In this document: piece by piece, positions 1 through 12,461 of the stretch
Position numbering within the stretch: the first letter of the stretch is position 1
Layout: each line of letters begins with the position of its first letter
NCBI GenBank assembly: GCA_009760855.2
Contig: WPIO01000058.1
Location: 682,001 to 746,000, forward strand
Direction: 5' to 3'
Origin: Cristatella mucedo
Taxonomy: Eukaryota; Bryozoa; Phylactolaemata; Cristatellidae
Length of the DNA: 64,000 bases
The notes under the pieces: model-generated
What the model saw: the letters and a program-made list of their open reading frames with translations, nothing else
Told to the model about the DNA's origin: nothing
The model's database searches: none
Position numbers and translations under genes: made by a program

Positions 1-1264
1 GATCGATCGATCCGGAGCGACGCGCATTCCTGCTCTCGCTCAGCGTCCACTCTGGAGGCTCGCTGGCAGAGCACTCGCCGCCGAGGCACGAGTGCGCGCT
101 GCCGTTGACCGGAAAGAGGCAGCGAAAAAGACGCGCGCGAGGACATCGGCAAGCGGCGGCGGCAGCGCAGGCAGGAGGCAGCGCGCTTCCGCCGCACACG
201 AGGCAGCGCAGGACGCAGCCCGGAGCTTCTCTTCTCTACGGACAGCTAGCAGTAGCAGCCGGCGGACGGCTGCCGCGACGGACGGGCACTCGAAGCTTCC
301 CCGCTCGACGACACGCCACAATGTCGAGCGCTCAGCGAAAACGAGGCCGGCCCGCTCGCACTCTTCCCTCTTACCCGCTCGCCGTTCCGCCCTTCTCGCC
401 TCGCGAGCTGCTGCGGCGCGGCAGGGAAAGCGCACGACCGCGAGGAGTAAGCCAATAAGCAAAAAAGCCGGCCATCGCCAAGGAGCCCCTTGCAGCGGTT
501 CGAAGATCTCGTTCCGCGGGCGCGCCCGTCCCGGCGAGTTCCAATCTCGAGCCCGGGCAGGCCGAGGTGAGCGTGCGGCTGCCTTAACGATCGCAGCAGC
601 GGTGCTCTCGTCCGGCTCTGTCCCACGCTGCGAGCGCGTTGCGCCTCATAGCCCTGGCTTTTACCCGCCCTGTCGCGTCTTGGCATCCTGCCCACCGCCG
701 CCGCCGCCGCAGCTGCTGCTGCCGCCGCCGCCGACGTTGAAAAAGTGGCGCGGGCGCGCCGATTCGGTTTTTTGAGCCAGACCGTTCCCTTATCCGATCT
801 CTTCGCCAAGTCGCCGATCGTAGCCACTGTCGTCTTCCGCTGATCCGCGACGGCGCTCCTTAGCTGCGATCTGCGTCAGTGCGACCTGCCTGCGAGAAGG
901 TGCTAGAGCGCTGCTGCTGCGGCGGCATCTCTTACAGGGCTTCGGCGAGGGCTGAGCTCTTGCGGGCGGCCCTGTTTCGGCAGGGAGTGGCGCGCCCAAA
1001 CCGGAGCCAGACTGCTGGAGGTCTAAGGAACTGTGTCCGGGGCAGTGCTGTGCGGTCGCGGAGAATCGCTGCGTGCAGCTGGTGACGGGAAGCCCGATGC
1101 CACCATGTCGAAGCAAATTCGCTGGCCGCTGCGGGCACTTCGAGGTTGCGTGAACAGCACTCGAAGCAGCAGTCGACGCATAGAGCCATTTTCGAGACCA
1201 GAGCAGGATTTATGCAGGGTGGGCTTTAATTCGTGCTTCAAAGCAGCTTCAATTCGTGCTTCAG
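1..1264. other. CpG-rich stretch without a supported gene
   Basis: The stretch is GC- and CpG-rich with short CCG and CTG runs (about 698-735). Open frames exist on both strands but are rich in Arg, Ala and Ser, overlap one another and begin at non-ATG codons, as expected of stop-poor GC-rich DNA. No splice-bounded exon, TATA box or poly(A) signal was convincing. It may be part of an unmethylated island or the 5' flank of a gene outside the window. Confidence 0.5.
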
Positions 1265-1802
1265 ACCAGTGCACATTGTTAGCACGCACAAGCACACACA
1301 CAGAGAAGAATTCGCACGCACCCAGCCAATCCGCTAGGAGGTGCATTTTTAGCCTCTTTTTGAGTCTCCCAGAGTCAGAGATGTCCTGGTGTCTACCTGG
1401 GTGTGTTTTAGCTTCGGGAGCATAAGAACTAAATTCACGGTCTCCCAGAAATTTGAGGTTGGTTAGACGAGCAGCTATAAGATTTGAGTCTGGAAAGTGG
1501 GTGGTACTATGCCTAGCCTCATGCAAAATATTTCTGATATGTAGGCTAGAGCCACAGTATGAAAGGACTTGAAAGTGAGTGACAGAATCTCGAAGTCGAC
1601 ATGAACCTTGATTGGGAGCCAGCGCCGGTCGGAGAGAAATGGGACTATGAGGAAACGAAGACGCTCGCGATAGACAAGCCTACAAACAGAGTTTTGAGAC
1701 CACTGTAAGCGCCTGATTACATCGGGCGGAAAATCTGGGAGTGGTGACTTAATAGATACAAAGTCGAGACGGGATATCGTACATTATTGACTAACTTGGA
1801 TG
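1265..1802 (-). mobile_element. L2-clade LINE relic, 3' part of ORF2
   Basis: Read on the minus strand this aligns by eye with the C-terminal ORF2 and 3' UTR of the better L2 copies at 23.3 and 38.3 kb. Shared landmarks are the segments matching 'gacgggatgtcac', 'taagcgcctgat' and 'gggagcata'. The reading frame is broken many times and the 3' tail is missing, so this is an old dead copy. Confidence 0.75.
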
Positions 1803-2440
1803 GCCTATCCCGTCCTACTAGCTTAGCTCGTCGCTTCCCGCTGAACCGCTAGAGAAGAACTATAGTCACGTGATCAAGGTTCAGCGGACCGCAGTCACTT
1901 GGCTGCCTGGTAACAACGCAACGGCGCGCTCGTGTAAGCTAGCTGTGCGAGGCGCGAACCGAGCAATTAAGTAGCCCACGCTTAGCTGCGGGCAGCGGGC
2001 GATATCGGCCGGTGCGAGTTTGAAAGAACTGTTTGAACTCTGGGTGATGCTAGCCCAAACGCTCCGACAGCGCCCACACGACCATGTGGCCCTGGAAACG
2101 AGCAGGTGCATTTGCTTGGTCGGAGAGGCTTTTTCAACTGAGAAAAAAAAGAATTTGCTCCGTAGAGCCACACGCGGTGCTGGCCAATCAGGTGTATTAT
2201 CATTTCGTCATCTGGAGATAAGAACGGTAGTGTTGCTTCACTTGGAGCACCGCAGCTGTGCGTTACCGACGACTCTCGTCTCGATAACTCACGTCTACAT
2301 GCCACGAGCTGAGCGAGATTCCATCCATTTATAGATTATCTGCATAACCTGACGCGTGATGACGCAAAATCCGTCGACTGATACTGGCAAAGTGAGGCGG
2401 AAGTTGCTGCCTTGCACGCGGCCGTAACCGGCTCGCTGTT
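1803..2440. other. Intergenic, nothing recognised
   Basis: Mixed-composition DNA between the L2 relic and the CT tract. I see no coding exon, tRNA, or terminal inverted repeat here. Confidence 0.4.
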
Positions 2441-3370
<930 letters not shown>

Positions 3371-3637
3371 TCGACTCGCTGCAGCTCGCCAATCGACCAC
3401 GCGTCGGCCGCCCTCTCTGCAAGGGGATGCGCGGCCGATAGGTTCGGAACGCAGCCGCCTCGAGAGATAGGACGCCGTGCGAAGGGGCTGACGCCATGGG
3501 GGCGCTATCGGCCATCAACGGAAGGGGGCGGCCGACCGACGAGCCGGTGACGCAGCCGAACGCCAGTGCGGCGAGGACGCGCATGCGCACGCACGCGCCT
3601 GCGCTCTGACGGACGCTCGGGAATCGCGGGAGGCAGC

Positions 3638-3645
3638 TATATTTG
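3638..3645 (+). promoter_or_regulatory. Candidate TATA box
   Basis: TATATTTG lies in CpG-rich DNA, about 25-30 bases before pyrimidine-rich sequence that could hold a start site. It resembles the TATA setting of the gene at 6310, but no convincing coding exon follows, so the call is tentative. Confidence 0.25.
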
Positions 3646-4954
3646 CGCGTCGCTCGCCTCTCACCGGTCCGTGTCTGGCACGCAGCCGGGCGTGGCCAGC
3701 TTTCAGCGCGCTCGCGCTCCATCGAGCTGCCGAACAGCCGAGCTTCCGGCGCAGCTTGCCGACGAGCGACCGCCCGCGCGGATGGCGCGGCGGCGCATTC
3801 GCGCGCCTCACGCTCGCGCGCTCCTGCCGTGGCCGACGGTGCGGCATTTGCGTCAGCGATCGGGCTAGCGGAGTGCCGCCGCGAGAGCGAGAATGGGACG
3901 CTTCCGCCGAGAACAAGACCAAGGTCTGCACTCGACAGACGCGAGCGCCGCTTCCCCCGCGGGATAGCTGCCTCGGCGGCGGCGGTGACGGCAAGCAGAC
4001 AGACGGCCGGCCGAGAGCCGCGCGGGGGCGCGACGACGCACACGAGCCCCTCGGCTGCAGCACGCCCGGCGCTCGTGCGAGCACGCCCGCCCGCGCGCCT
4101 CGTTCGTCTGCCATCTTCCGCTAAGGGGAGTTTCACGGTGGCCCAGTTTACCGACGGAAACATAGAGAAAGGAGTGCGACATTTCGCCGTGCCTGGTCAC
4201 GTAGAAGTAAAGCTAAGGTCGACTAATTCGAGGGGCTCGCTTCTTTCGAGGCGGCGCAAAGGCCGCTTCGGCTATCGCCCCCCACCCCCGCTTCCGAGGA
4301 GACTGAAGACCGGAACAGCAGAGCTTATGCCGAGCGGCGCGCCAGCCGGCACAGGTGGCATCGGTGGCAAAGTCTACCCGTTTCGGACCCGGAAGGCACG
4401 GAGCTGGCGAAGTCGCGCGAGCGCGGGGCACAGAACAGCCCCGAGCGTGCCGCGAGAGGCTGACCCGCGGCATCGGCATCCCGCGACGACGATGGCAATA
4501 ATGAATCTTTTGTATCGCCCCCTCTCAGAGAAACCACCTCTATTCAGGCGCTCTCCTGCTCGCCCCATAAGAAGCGCTAAGCAAGAGTTGATGACGAGCG
4601 AGAAATCGCGCGCTATAGCAAGAATGCGAAAGCGCACGAGAAGCGCGCGAGCGCCCAAGCAGCCGCGGCGAAGCTCAAAAAATGAGTGATGTGACTTTAC
4701 TGCTGCCCAGTTGAAGACAGATCCGGCGAGCTTACGAGCTTTCCGAAAGTTCCAGACGAGTAAGAAAGAGCACAGGCCGGGAATCTCGAATAGAGGAAGT
4801 TTTGGCGATCGAGAAGAGACAACCCCGACGGGCGAGCTAGATCCGCTGTCGGGCTCTGGTTTAAGCAGGCAGCACTCTTGTGCTATTGGTTTGAGCATGC
4901 AGCAGCACTCTTGCTTGCGCAGGCAGCACCTCACTTTAGCTGCGCTGTTCTCCA

Positions 4955-4960
4955 AATAAA
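4955..4960 (+). promoter_or_regulatory. Candidate poly(A) signal
   Basis: AATAAA is followed at once by a GT-rich run (agttggggcctg), the usual layout of a cleavage and polyadenylation site. It could close a transcript starting near 3665, but no coding region was identified between them. Confidence 0.3.
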
Positions 4961-5084
4961 AGTTGGGGCCTGCTAAGACAGCGGAGGAGGCAGTGAGATC
5001 CTCGGAATATTTGCCTTGAGGGCAGCACGTTCACCGCCGCCGCCGCCGCCCCGCCCCCCTCGGCGCTTCCTCCTCCCACCGAAC

Positions 5085-5192
5085 TCCTCTCTCTCTCTCT
5101 CCCTCTCTCCCTCTCTCCCTCTCTCTCTCCCTCTCTCCCTCTCTCTCTCTCCTCTCTCCCTCTCTCTCTCTCTCCCTCTCTCTTTCCCTCTC
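5085..5192. repeat. CT/CCCT-rich simple repeat
   Basis: Pyrimidine-rich run of (CT)n and CTCTCC units directly upstream of the CCG tract. Confidence 0.85.
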
Positions 5193-5297
5193 GCTCGCTC
5201 TCAGTTCGGCTCCGTTTCGTCTCTGCGAAAGCAAACGGGTTCTGTGATGGTCTCATGCGGCCGGCGTCAGACCTCACTCCGCTGCGACGTGCATGGC

Positions 5298-6214
<917 letters not shown>

Positions 6215-6222
6215 TATATAGG
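6215..6222 (+). promoter_or_regulatory. TATA box of the cysteine-rich peptide gene
   Basis: TATATAGG lies 95 bp before the ATG at 6310. A start site 30-38 bases downstream would fall at about 6246-6253, where gCAGTc resembles an initiator. The predicted 5' UTR is then only about 60 bases. Confidence 0.7.
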
Positions 6223-6309
6223 CACGCGCGCGGCCGGGCTGAACCAAACCGCAGTCCGATCGATCTTCGAACCGATTCGAGACTCTTCGCGCAACAGAAC
6301 GCGACCGGA

Positions 6310-7504
6310 ATGAAGCACGCCGCCGCCTTAATGCTGCTGGTTCTACTATGCATCGTCGCGTCGTCGCTATGCTCCGTCGCCTGGCCGGCCAACTTGGGCC
6401 GCGGCGGTCCGGAGGTGAGCACTTTCTCGGTCGTATCGTCGAAGTAACGGTGTGGCCTCGCTAAAAGCAGGCACGAAACTGGCCGAATGCGGCCGGCCCG
6501 TCGAGCGCGCCGGCACTTGTGGCGAACTCGTCCGAACGTCCCCACGCTCGGGATCGCTGTGGCGCGCATGCGCGTGCGCGGCAGTCGGCGAGCGCGTCCG
6601 GCTGGCATGGCAGTCGGTCGGCGTGGCAGCGGGGCGCGGCCGTCGGCGGAGCGCGGGCCATGCAGATCGGATCGGTTTTCGTCTGAAATGGCGGGGAGCG
6701 AGAGTGGCGAGAGCACCCGGCGGCGAGCGCGCGCGACCGGCAGTCGCGAGATAAAAAATAGCAGAGGCGACAAGAAAGAATGAAACGATAACCACGGTCA
6801 GCAGCGCTCCGACGAGGAGCGCTTCGCGCGCTCGCCGTCATGAGCTGCGGCAGGCTGTCGCCGCGGCGGCGGCAACGGGGTAGGTAGCTCGGTCGCCGGC
6901 GGCGACCGCGGGCGTCTTCGCTCGCGCTCGCGGCTCACGCGCGCCTCTCGGCGTCTTCGTCTCGCAGGCTCAGCGGTTCCGCACGCAGCTGCGGCAGCGC
7001 CACCGGCAATGCGCCGGCCAGTGCAAGTCGCGGGGGCGGACGTGCGAGCAGCGCACGTGCCGCTTCCTCGGTCCCAACGACGACGCCTACACCAGATTCT
7101 ACGAGCTGTGCCTCGACAGCTGCAGCGCGCGCCTTCACGCCTGCAGCACCGGCTGCCGACAGGAGGTGAGCGGGCGGGCGCGCGCGCCTCTCTCTCTCGC
7201 GCGAGCGCGCTCGCCGGAGCGAAGCGCCCGCTGCGCAGCTCTCGGCGCGGCGAGTGTCCCGGAGCTGTCGTCGAGAGAGGCTGAATGAGCCGCGCGTTCC
7301 CTTACGATTGGTCCCTCGGGTGGAGCTGGAGCAGTCCGCTTCGGCCGGCGCGCTCCTGCTGCCGCCGGCGGGCGGCGCCAGCTCGTCGCTCTCTTCTTCT
7401 TCTTTCAGTGCTACACGAAGTGCCAGAATGCCGAGTCCAAGTGTGAGCTCAGCGCGCCGGAGCCGCAAGCGTGCAACTTTATGTGCCACACGCACTGCCT
7501 TTGA
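6310..7504 (+). CDS. Secreted cysteine-rich peptide, three exons
   Basis: The coding exons are 6310-6414, 6968-7165 and 7409-7504, giving 132 residues. Both introns (553 and 243 bp) are phase 0, have the donor GAG|GTGAGC, and end in pyrimidine tracts with CAG. Residues 1-24 form a signal peptide: a basic start, a Leu/Val-rich core, and likely cleavage after SVA. Exon 1 holds just the signal and a short linker. An Arg-rich stretch (38-48) precedes 14 cysteines at 50, 54, 61, 66, 83, 87, 94, 98, 102, 106, 113, 123, 127 and 131. They form repeated C-X3-C-X6-C modules starting at 50, 83 and 102. The i,i+4 spacing suggests disulfide-stapled helices, and all 14 could pair as seven bonds. The mature part is basic. 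The TATA box, short 5' UTR and poly(A) signal support a real transcript. I do not recognise the family. A secreted defence, venom-like or signalling peptide is possible, but the function is unknown. Confidence 0.85.
6415..6967 (+). other. Intron 1 of the cysteine-rich peptide gene
   Basis: It begins GTGAGC and ends in a pyrimidine-rich run and CAG (6965-6967). It separates the signal-peptide exon from the mature-peptide exons, a common layout for secreted cysteine-rich peptides. The sequence is CpG-rich and contains no other gene. Confidence 0.8.
7166..7408 (+). other. Intron 2 of the cysteine-rich peptide gene
   Basis: It begins GTGAGC and ends in a strong CT-rich tract (ctcttcttcttctttcag). 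It is phase 0 and falls exactly between the second and third cysteine modules, which fits module duplication. Confidence 0.85.
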
Positions 7505-7855
7505 CGGCTGGTCGAGCGCGGCTGGCTGACGCCGCCTCTGCGTCGGCAAGAGATCGCCGCCGCCGCCGCCACCGTCGCCGCCGCCGCCGCTGCCGTTGCG
7601 GCGACGACCCCTGTACATATAAGGTCCAATTATTATTTATGGAGCGCGACCGACCGACCGACCGACTGACCGCCCGCCCGCCCGCTCGCTCGCTCGCACT
7701 GCGCCGCCGCTGCTGCCAAGGCGAGCGCAGCGTGGACAGCAGCGCCCGCCTTGCGAATCGCTTTTCTGAAAAAGCCAGCTTCCAAAGTCGGCTAGCCGCT
7801 CGTCGCATTTGTTAGCCTCGAATGTTTGTAATAAAGAAATCTCCGCCTTGAGCCA
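7505..7855 (+). other. 3' UTR of the cysteine-rich peptide gene
   Basis: This runs from the stop codon to about 20 bases past the poly(A) signal. It contains a short CCG run (7553-7595), a (GACC)n-like run near 7648-7672 and a (CGCT)n-like run near 7680-7698. No other gene is visible. Confidence 0.6.
7830..7835 (+). terminator. Poly(A) signal of the cysteine-rich peptide gene
   Basis: AATAAA lies 326 bases after the stop codon at 7504, in the only AT-rich patch of the 3' region. Cleavage would be expected near 7850. Confidence 0.7.
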
Positions 7856-7860
7856 GCCTG

Positions 7861-8429
7861 CGAGCTCTTCTCTCGCGAACGCTCGTACAGCCGCCCTGAG
7901 CGACTCATGTCGGCACGGCCGGAAGCGCGAGATCGTGCGAGAGCCGACGCCGGCTTCTGAGATTCGGGCTCTATGCCCGGTGGCGAAGCCGCCCAAGCAG
8001 CTTCCACCCAGTGAAGGGCGAAAGCCTTTCGCTGGGTCGAGGCTAAGCCTTGCTAAGCAGTGCCCCTCATGTGGCAGCACTGGGCTGCAGAGCAGACTCT
8101 CTGTGGTGCGCGCTGTAATGGTGAGTGCAGACTCACTGCTTCTGCCGCCGTCTCTGACCGGTCCAAATGGCTTGTCGATACCGTAAAGCCGCATTTACTC
8201 GGCAAGCCTTGCTGCCTTCCTGCTTCTGTCCTACTTGGGTCTTCGGTGTGTGCGTCACTAAGAATGGGGAAGGGTGGTCAGCAACTTAGGACAGACTTAG
8301 CGAAGACTAGGCACAAAGTACGGAAGACAACCAGACCGGCGAAATCCTCGAAACCTTCCACGTAAGTTCCCGTTTGTGATGTACTACGAGCTCGAAGTAT
8401 GAGATCTAGATTGAGGCAACGGGCTATAA
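7861..8429. other. Intergenic, nothing recognised
   Basis: This is GC-moderate DNA between the gene end and the first L2 tail. It has a short imperfect hairpin (cccagtgaagggc with gcctttcgctggg, about 8007-8036). No exon or repeat family was recognised. Confidence 0.4.
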
Positions 8430-8534
8430 ATCCAACGCACCTGTTCCCTTTGCAGCAAATGTAAAGCGCCTAGAAAGAAATTGAGTTCTCCCAGGGCGCT
8501 TTATCAAGTGCATTATTATTATTTTTATTCTTAT
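8430..8534 (+). mobile_element. L2-clade LINE 3' tail
   Basis: This holds the diagnostic 3' end: 'gcaaatgtaaagcgcctag', the internal inverted repeat, 'gggcgctttatcaagtgc' and an ATT microsatellite. Only the last 100 bp are present, as in a strongly 5'-truncated insertion. Confidence 0.85.
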
Positions 8535-8547
8535 TTCATAATCATTT

Positions 8548-8796
8548 GCTGGGTCCTTGTACTTGACCCGTGTGTGTTTATGCGTGCTCACACCGTGCAT
8601 GTCACCGCTAACCATATTTGCATGTTCATAATGAGCATGTTACCTCTAAAAACGTATTATGCTCGTTGACACTGTGCACTTTACCACTAAACGTTTGATC
8701 ATGCTTCCATTACAACATTCGTAAAGTGCCTACAAAGAGATTTCGTTCTCTGAGGGTGCTATTCAAATGTATTACTATTATTATTATTATTATTAT
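8548..8796 (+). mobile_element. L2-clade LINE 3' UTR fragment
   Basis: This matches the 3' UTR of the copy at 38.8-39.0 kb, from 'gggtcc' through the alternating 'gtgctgacac/accactaacca' segments to the 'aaagtgcctac' tail and an (ATT)n end. It is more diverged than the copy just upstream. Confidence 0.8.
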
Positions 8797-9524
8797 CACG
8801 GAAAGTTAAAATTCACTAGAAGCTGCATAGAGGAGGGCTATCTCCTAACTTCCTAAAAAGGAGATTTTCTCATGATCACTCTGGAGCGGAGCAAGTAGGA
8901 AGCAAGACTTTGAGGAAGACTGGCCGACTTCACTTCCTTAAACAGGACTACCGAAGTAGAACAGAAGTGGGACGGAAGCAGAACAGAAACAAGAGTCGCC
9001 GTGTAAACGCAGTTTAACACGGACCGTACTAAACCGCACGTGGGAACAAAAAGCCGAGTTCAGCTCTGGGAGCAAAGAAAGCTAAACAGCAGGACCGCTG
9101 CGTGTCTAGCTGGGTCGCATGCACGGCGACAACTCATTGCAGCTAGTGACCTAAGCAGGAAACGCATTCCAGACGTTCGGCTCTCACAAACCGATGACCT
9201 GATCACCAACAGGTTCCGATTTAGTACGAGGAACAGTGAGACAATCGAAATCCTATGTATGAGGGGAGGGGAGGGTTGGGTTGGGTGAGTGGGTGGTGCT
9301 AGAGCACGCCGAAGAAGCATGAAAGTCGAATAGGTAGGCTTGTGCATGCAATTTATACGACCTTCAGGCCAGAGAAGGTATATCGATATCTACTCGATGC
9401 TTGATAGGATGCCGCTGCTGATCAGATACAAGTGGTGTGATAAGACAACCACGCCGAAAAGCTGCCTAGCTCCTGTGTTTTGCACCCACTGGAAACTAGT
9501 CATGATACTGACCGGGAGTCCTGA
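8797..9524. other. Intergenic, nothing recognised
   Basis: It contains purine-rich and (GGGTT)n-like patches near 9265-9295. There is no exon, tRNA or transposon signature I can name. Confidence 0.35.
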
Positions 9525-10560
9525 ATAAACGGTAATTCCAGTGTCCTAGACGCGATAACGAAAACGCGTAAATTAGTCTGGCAGTCTCACATTTATCTAA
9601 GGAGGACCTGTTTTTGGATATTGTTCTCATTTGAAAGTAGGCTAACACGACAGTGGCACCAATCTGCTCATCTAAAGGCACGTCGTTCTGAAATAGCATG
9701 CTCAGATGATGGCCAAACGTATTTGGAATGATGCTAGATGAAAACCAATCTTTGGGGGGTTTTCACCTTGCGACGGGAACACAAGGATTTCCAATAGTTA
9801 TTAGCTTTAGTTTGATCTCAGTTTCATTTAGCCTCAGAAAGTTATGGACCGACCAATTGCGAATGTCGTCAGTGTAGGCAGCAAGGGAACTAAGCGAGTC
9901 GGATGAGGACCAGTGTCTAGAAGGATCGAAGGGTGGCTGGAGTCTGACTGACTTCGGTGTGGAAATGAAAGCCACTGAGGTGTTTGGCTTCAACATCTCG
10001 GCCAGGGGTAGAGTATAGAAAGTGAGAAAAAGTGGGCCCAAGATCAGAGCCCGCTACGGTAACCCATACTGTGAGAGCTCCATAAATGACCAACAGTGCT
10101 CACTTATAGATTCGGACATCCCTCGCTGAGATGGGACCCAACCAAGTTCAGCATTGCGTCAGCGATACCAGTACCGTTAACAGGTACTGCAGAAAGATCT
10201 GGTGAACATGGTTTCAAACAGATAATGGATCCATGAGTACCGGCTGAGAGGCCCTACCCTGATCGGTATTGTTCAGAATATCACTTTAAACTCGAAGCAG
10301 AGCAGATTCGGTCTCATGGTTAGCTCTGGCTTCCGATTGGAACTTGCCAGCCTAATGCTAGAAACATAGTTGCATTTGGCTTCTGGGCCACCATTTGCTC
10401 CAAGCGCCTTGGATAACAACGGCAGGAGAGAGATAGCTTGTGCACTCAGAGCCCCGCCGAGATGACAGCACCGATGCAAGGCATGCAACAAAGGGACAAT
10501 CTTGGCTTTTTCTGAGAACTTTGGAGGAGTCGAACGTGTTTAGTAGCTTTCCGAATAATA
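9525..10560 (-). mobile_element. L2-clade LINE relic with reverse-transcriptase remnants
   Basis: Minus-strand translation gives broken pieces of the L2 reverse transcriptase, including FLTFYTLPLAEML and LSSLAAYTDDIRNW, which match the RT region of the copy at 37.4 kb. Further upstream on that strand LSLLPLLSKALG matches the RT N-terminus. Many stops and frameshifts make it an old pseudogene without a 3' tail. Confidence 0.75.
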
Positions 10561-10621
10561 GTATGTTAGACAATACGGAACGAAACCCGTATGGCTGGCG
10601 GCGTGTTGAAACGCCCTAATA

Positions 10622-10808
10622 CAATGGTTCTCAACCTTCCTAATGCCGCGACCCTTGTATACAGTTCCTCATTTTGTGGCGACCCCCAACCATAAAATTA
10701 TTTCGTGCAAAATGTGCAAATGCGTGTTTTCCGGTGGTCTTAGGCGACCCCTGTGAAAGGGTCTTTCGACCCCCAAAGGGGTCACGACTCGCAGGTTGAG
10801 AACCGCTG
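10622..10808 (-). mobile_element. SPIN-like non-autonomous hAT element
   Basis: This is a 187 bp element with terminal inverted repeats: CAATGGTTCTCAACCT at the left and, reversed, CAGCGGTTCTCAACCT at the right (14 of 16 identical). It is flanked by 8 bp target duplications CCCTAATA (10614-10621) and CCCTAATG (10809-10816), the hAT hallmark. The TIRs and interior segments such as CTTAGGCGACCCCTGTGAAA and CCCCCAACCATAAAATTATT agree with my memory of the SPIN family consensus in reverse orientation. It has no coding capacity, so a transposase elsewhere would have moved it. Confidence 0.85.
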
Positions 10809-10816
10809 CCCTAATG

Positions 10817-12334
10817 TATGAGGACGATCCTAGTAAGATTTTCAGGCGCCAATTTTAATATGCAGCAGACGTTCACTGTTGAGGATTGCCATCTTAGCAG
10901 CTCAATCCTTAGCTATTATCCCTGAACCCCACAGACAATGATTACCTTCGTTGCAATGTTGAACAATAGGATAGCTTTTAAAATGAAAAAATACAAGACG
11001 GCTGCGTAAAAAGAGACCAAAAGCTATTACTTAAAGAAGACTCGCGTCGGCAGCAGGCGACCCCAGTGGCCTGCGAAAGTACTCTGTTGATGTCCCCGAC
11101 ATTCCGAAGGTCGCGCTTTTTACTGCCGATATTGATCGCGACAGCTACACCGCTTGCACTCAATGGACTGCTGTAATAAGCTGTTATTGCCGACAAAAAG
11201 CACGGAAATCTCGGAAAAATTTGAAAGTCTGGCAATCAGAACTGCACGCCGTTCCCCTAGGCTGTCTGAGGTGACTGCCGCTGCGCACCTTTGGCCAATC
11301 ACATTGCTCCCCGCGTCCCTTCGAACCAATGACGACGACCGGTTGAATCGTGTGTGGTCGCTGTGCTAGAGCTATGTCACACGTCAGACGTAAGAAAATG
11401 CGGTCAGCACTAATGTCATTCTCGCCTACTCGGCGCCTAGGTGACGGCCCTAGGCTGAGGCACAGCGCTTTTAAGTGTGTTGCTCTTTTACCTGCCTACA
11501 TCGAGGACCGGAACTTGTCCGCCCGAAGCCAAGGACGGGCAGGCACGGCAGAGGACGGCAATGCATTATACTGGCCGCGTTCGATGAACCTCCGGAAGTC
11601 CTGCGAGCTCAGAATAATGGCCAAGCTCTGCCTACCTCTTCCGGCACCGGAACTCAGCTCTAAGAGAAGACAATCAAGCGAGCTCACCTAAACCGCCGTC
11701 TGTGGCAAAAGTACTTTTTACCGTAGAATCGGAAAGTTGAGACCAGATATTTCCAGCTGTTCCAGCTTACGTACTTACGTACCGAAATGTACACTTAGGC
11801 TAAGACCCAAAAGGGGGAAGGGCTCTTCGCGCCCGTCTAGAGACTTCCGATCATCATCTCAGATCGCAGGAAGCGAGTGTAACCGGTTCCACTTACATTT
11901 GGGCTGTCAGCTTTCGGTAATGATGATCATTCGTTAGCCCCCCCCCCCCGCCATCGTACGTATTTCGTGCCAGGTCTTTCCGATTCGTGCGGCGGGGACT
12001 AGACTCGGAAACCTGACGGTTTTGGATAGGTGCGAATAAGGATAGTACTAATAGCCTGGTCTCTTATGGCGGATTTGACACTCGATGATACCACACCAGC
12101 TGAGTCACCTCTAGCATCCGCTGTTCAATGTCTGCATTTTTTTACCGCCCCTCAGCTGTACATTAACTAGCGAGTTTCCTTCGCTCCTATCCTTTATTAC
12201 GATAGTGCCCACAAGCTACTGACCGGCGGCAGCTCTTCTCTCAACCCCTCCCCCGAGCAAACAAGCAATCTTCGGGGAGACAGCAGGGGTGGAGCTGAAT
12301 ATAGCTGGTACTAGCAATTGAAGCCAAGCTACTC
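10817..12334. other. Intergenic, nothing recognised
   Basis: This stretch contains a 12-base poly-C run (about 11938-11949). Short open frames near 11350-11690 overlap on both strands and lack domains. No gene is supported. Confidence 0.35.
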
Positions 12335-12346
12335 TTCTCTCTCGCC

Positions 12347-12428
<82 letters not shown>

Positions 12429-12430
12429 TT
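12335..12430. repeat. CT-dinucleotide microsatellite
   Basis: Near-pure (CT)n with occasional TTT interruptions. The Ser/Leu and Arg/Glu frames across it are artefacts. Confidence 0.95.
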
Positions 12431-12461
12431 ATCTTTCTCACAGTGCCGCTCTCTATGCATG

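Larger units (their letters stand above)
3371..5084. other. CpG-rich stretch, possible unassigned transcription unit
   Basis: This GC-rich block holds a TATA-like site at 3638 and an AATAAA at 4955, which are listed separately. Open frames of up to about 350 codons overlap on both strands and read as Arg/Ala/Ser-rich shadows. I could not find a signal peptide, domain, or spliced reading that connects the two signals. Near 4865-4935 a 15-base segment (caggcagcactcttg) recurs imperfectly. Confidence 0.4.

Noticed and set aside
92-775. 227-codon plus-strand frame in the first kilobase
   Set aside because: GC-rich shadow frame with overlapping frames on the other strand and no recognisable protein features.
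3643-4689. 348-codon plus-strand frame
   Set aside because: It starts at a non-ATG codon, has Arg/Ala/Ser-biased composition, is overlapped by long minus-strand frames and has no domain.
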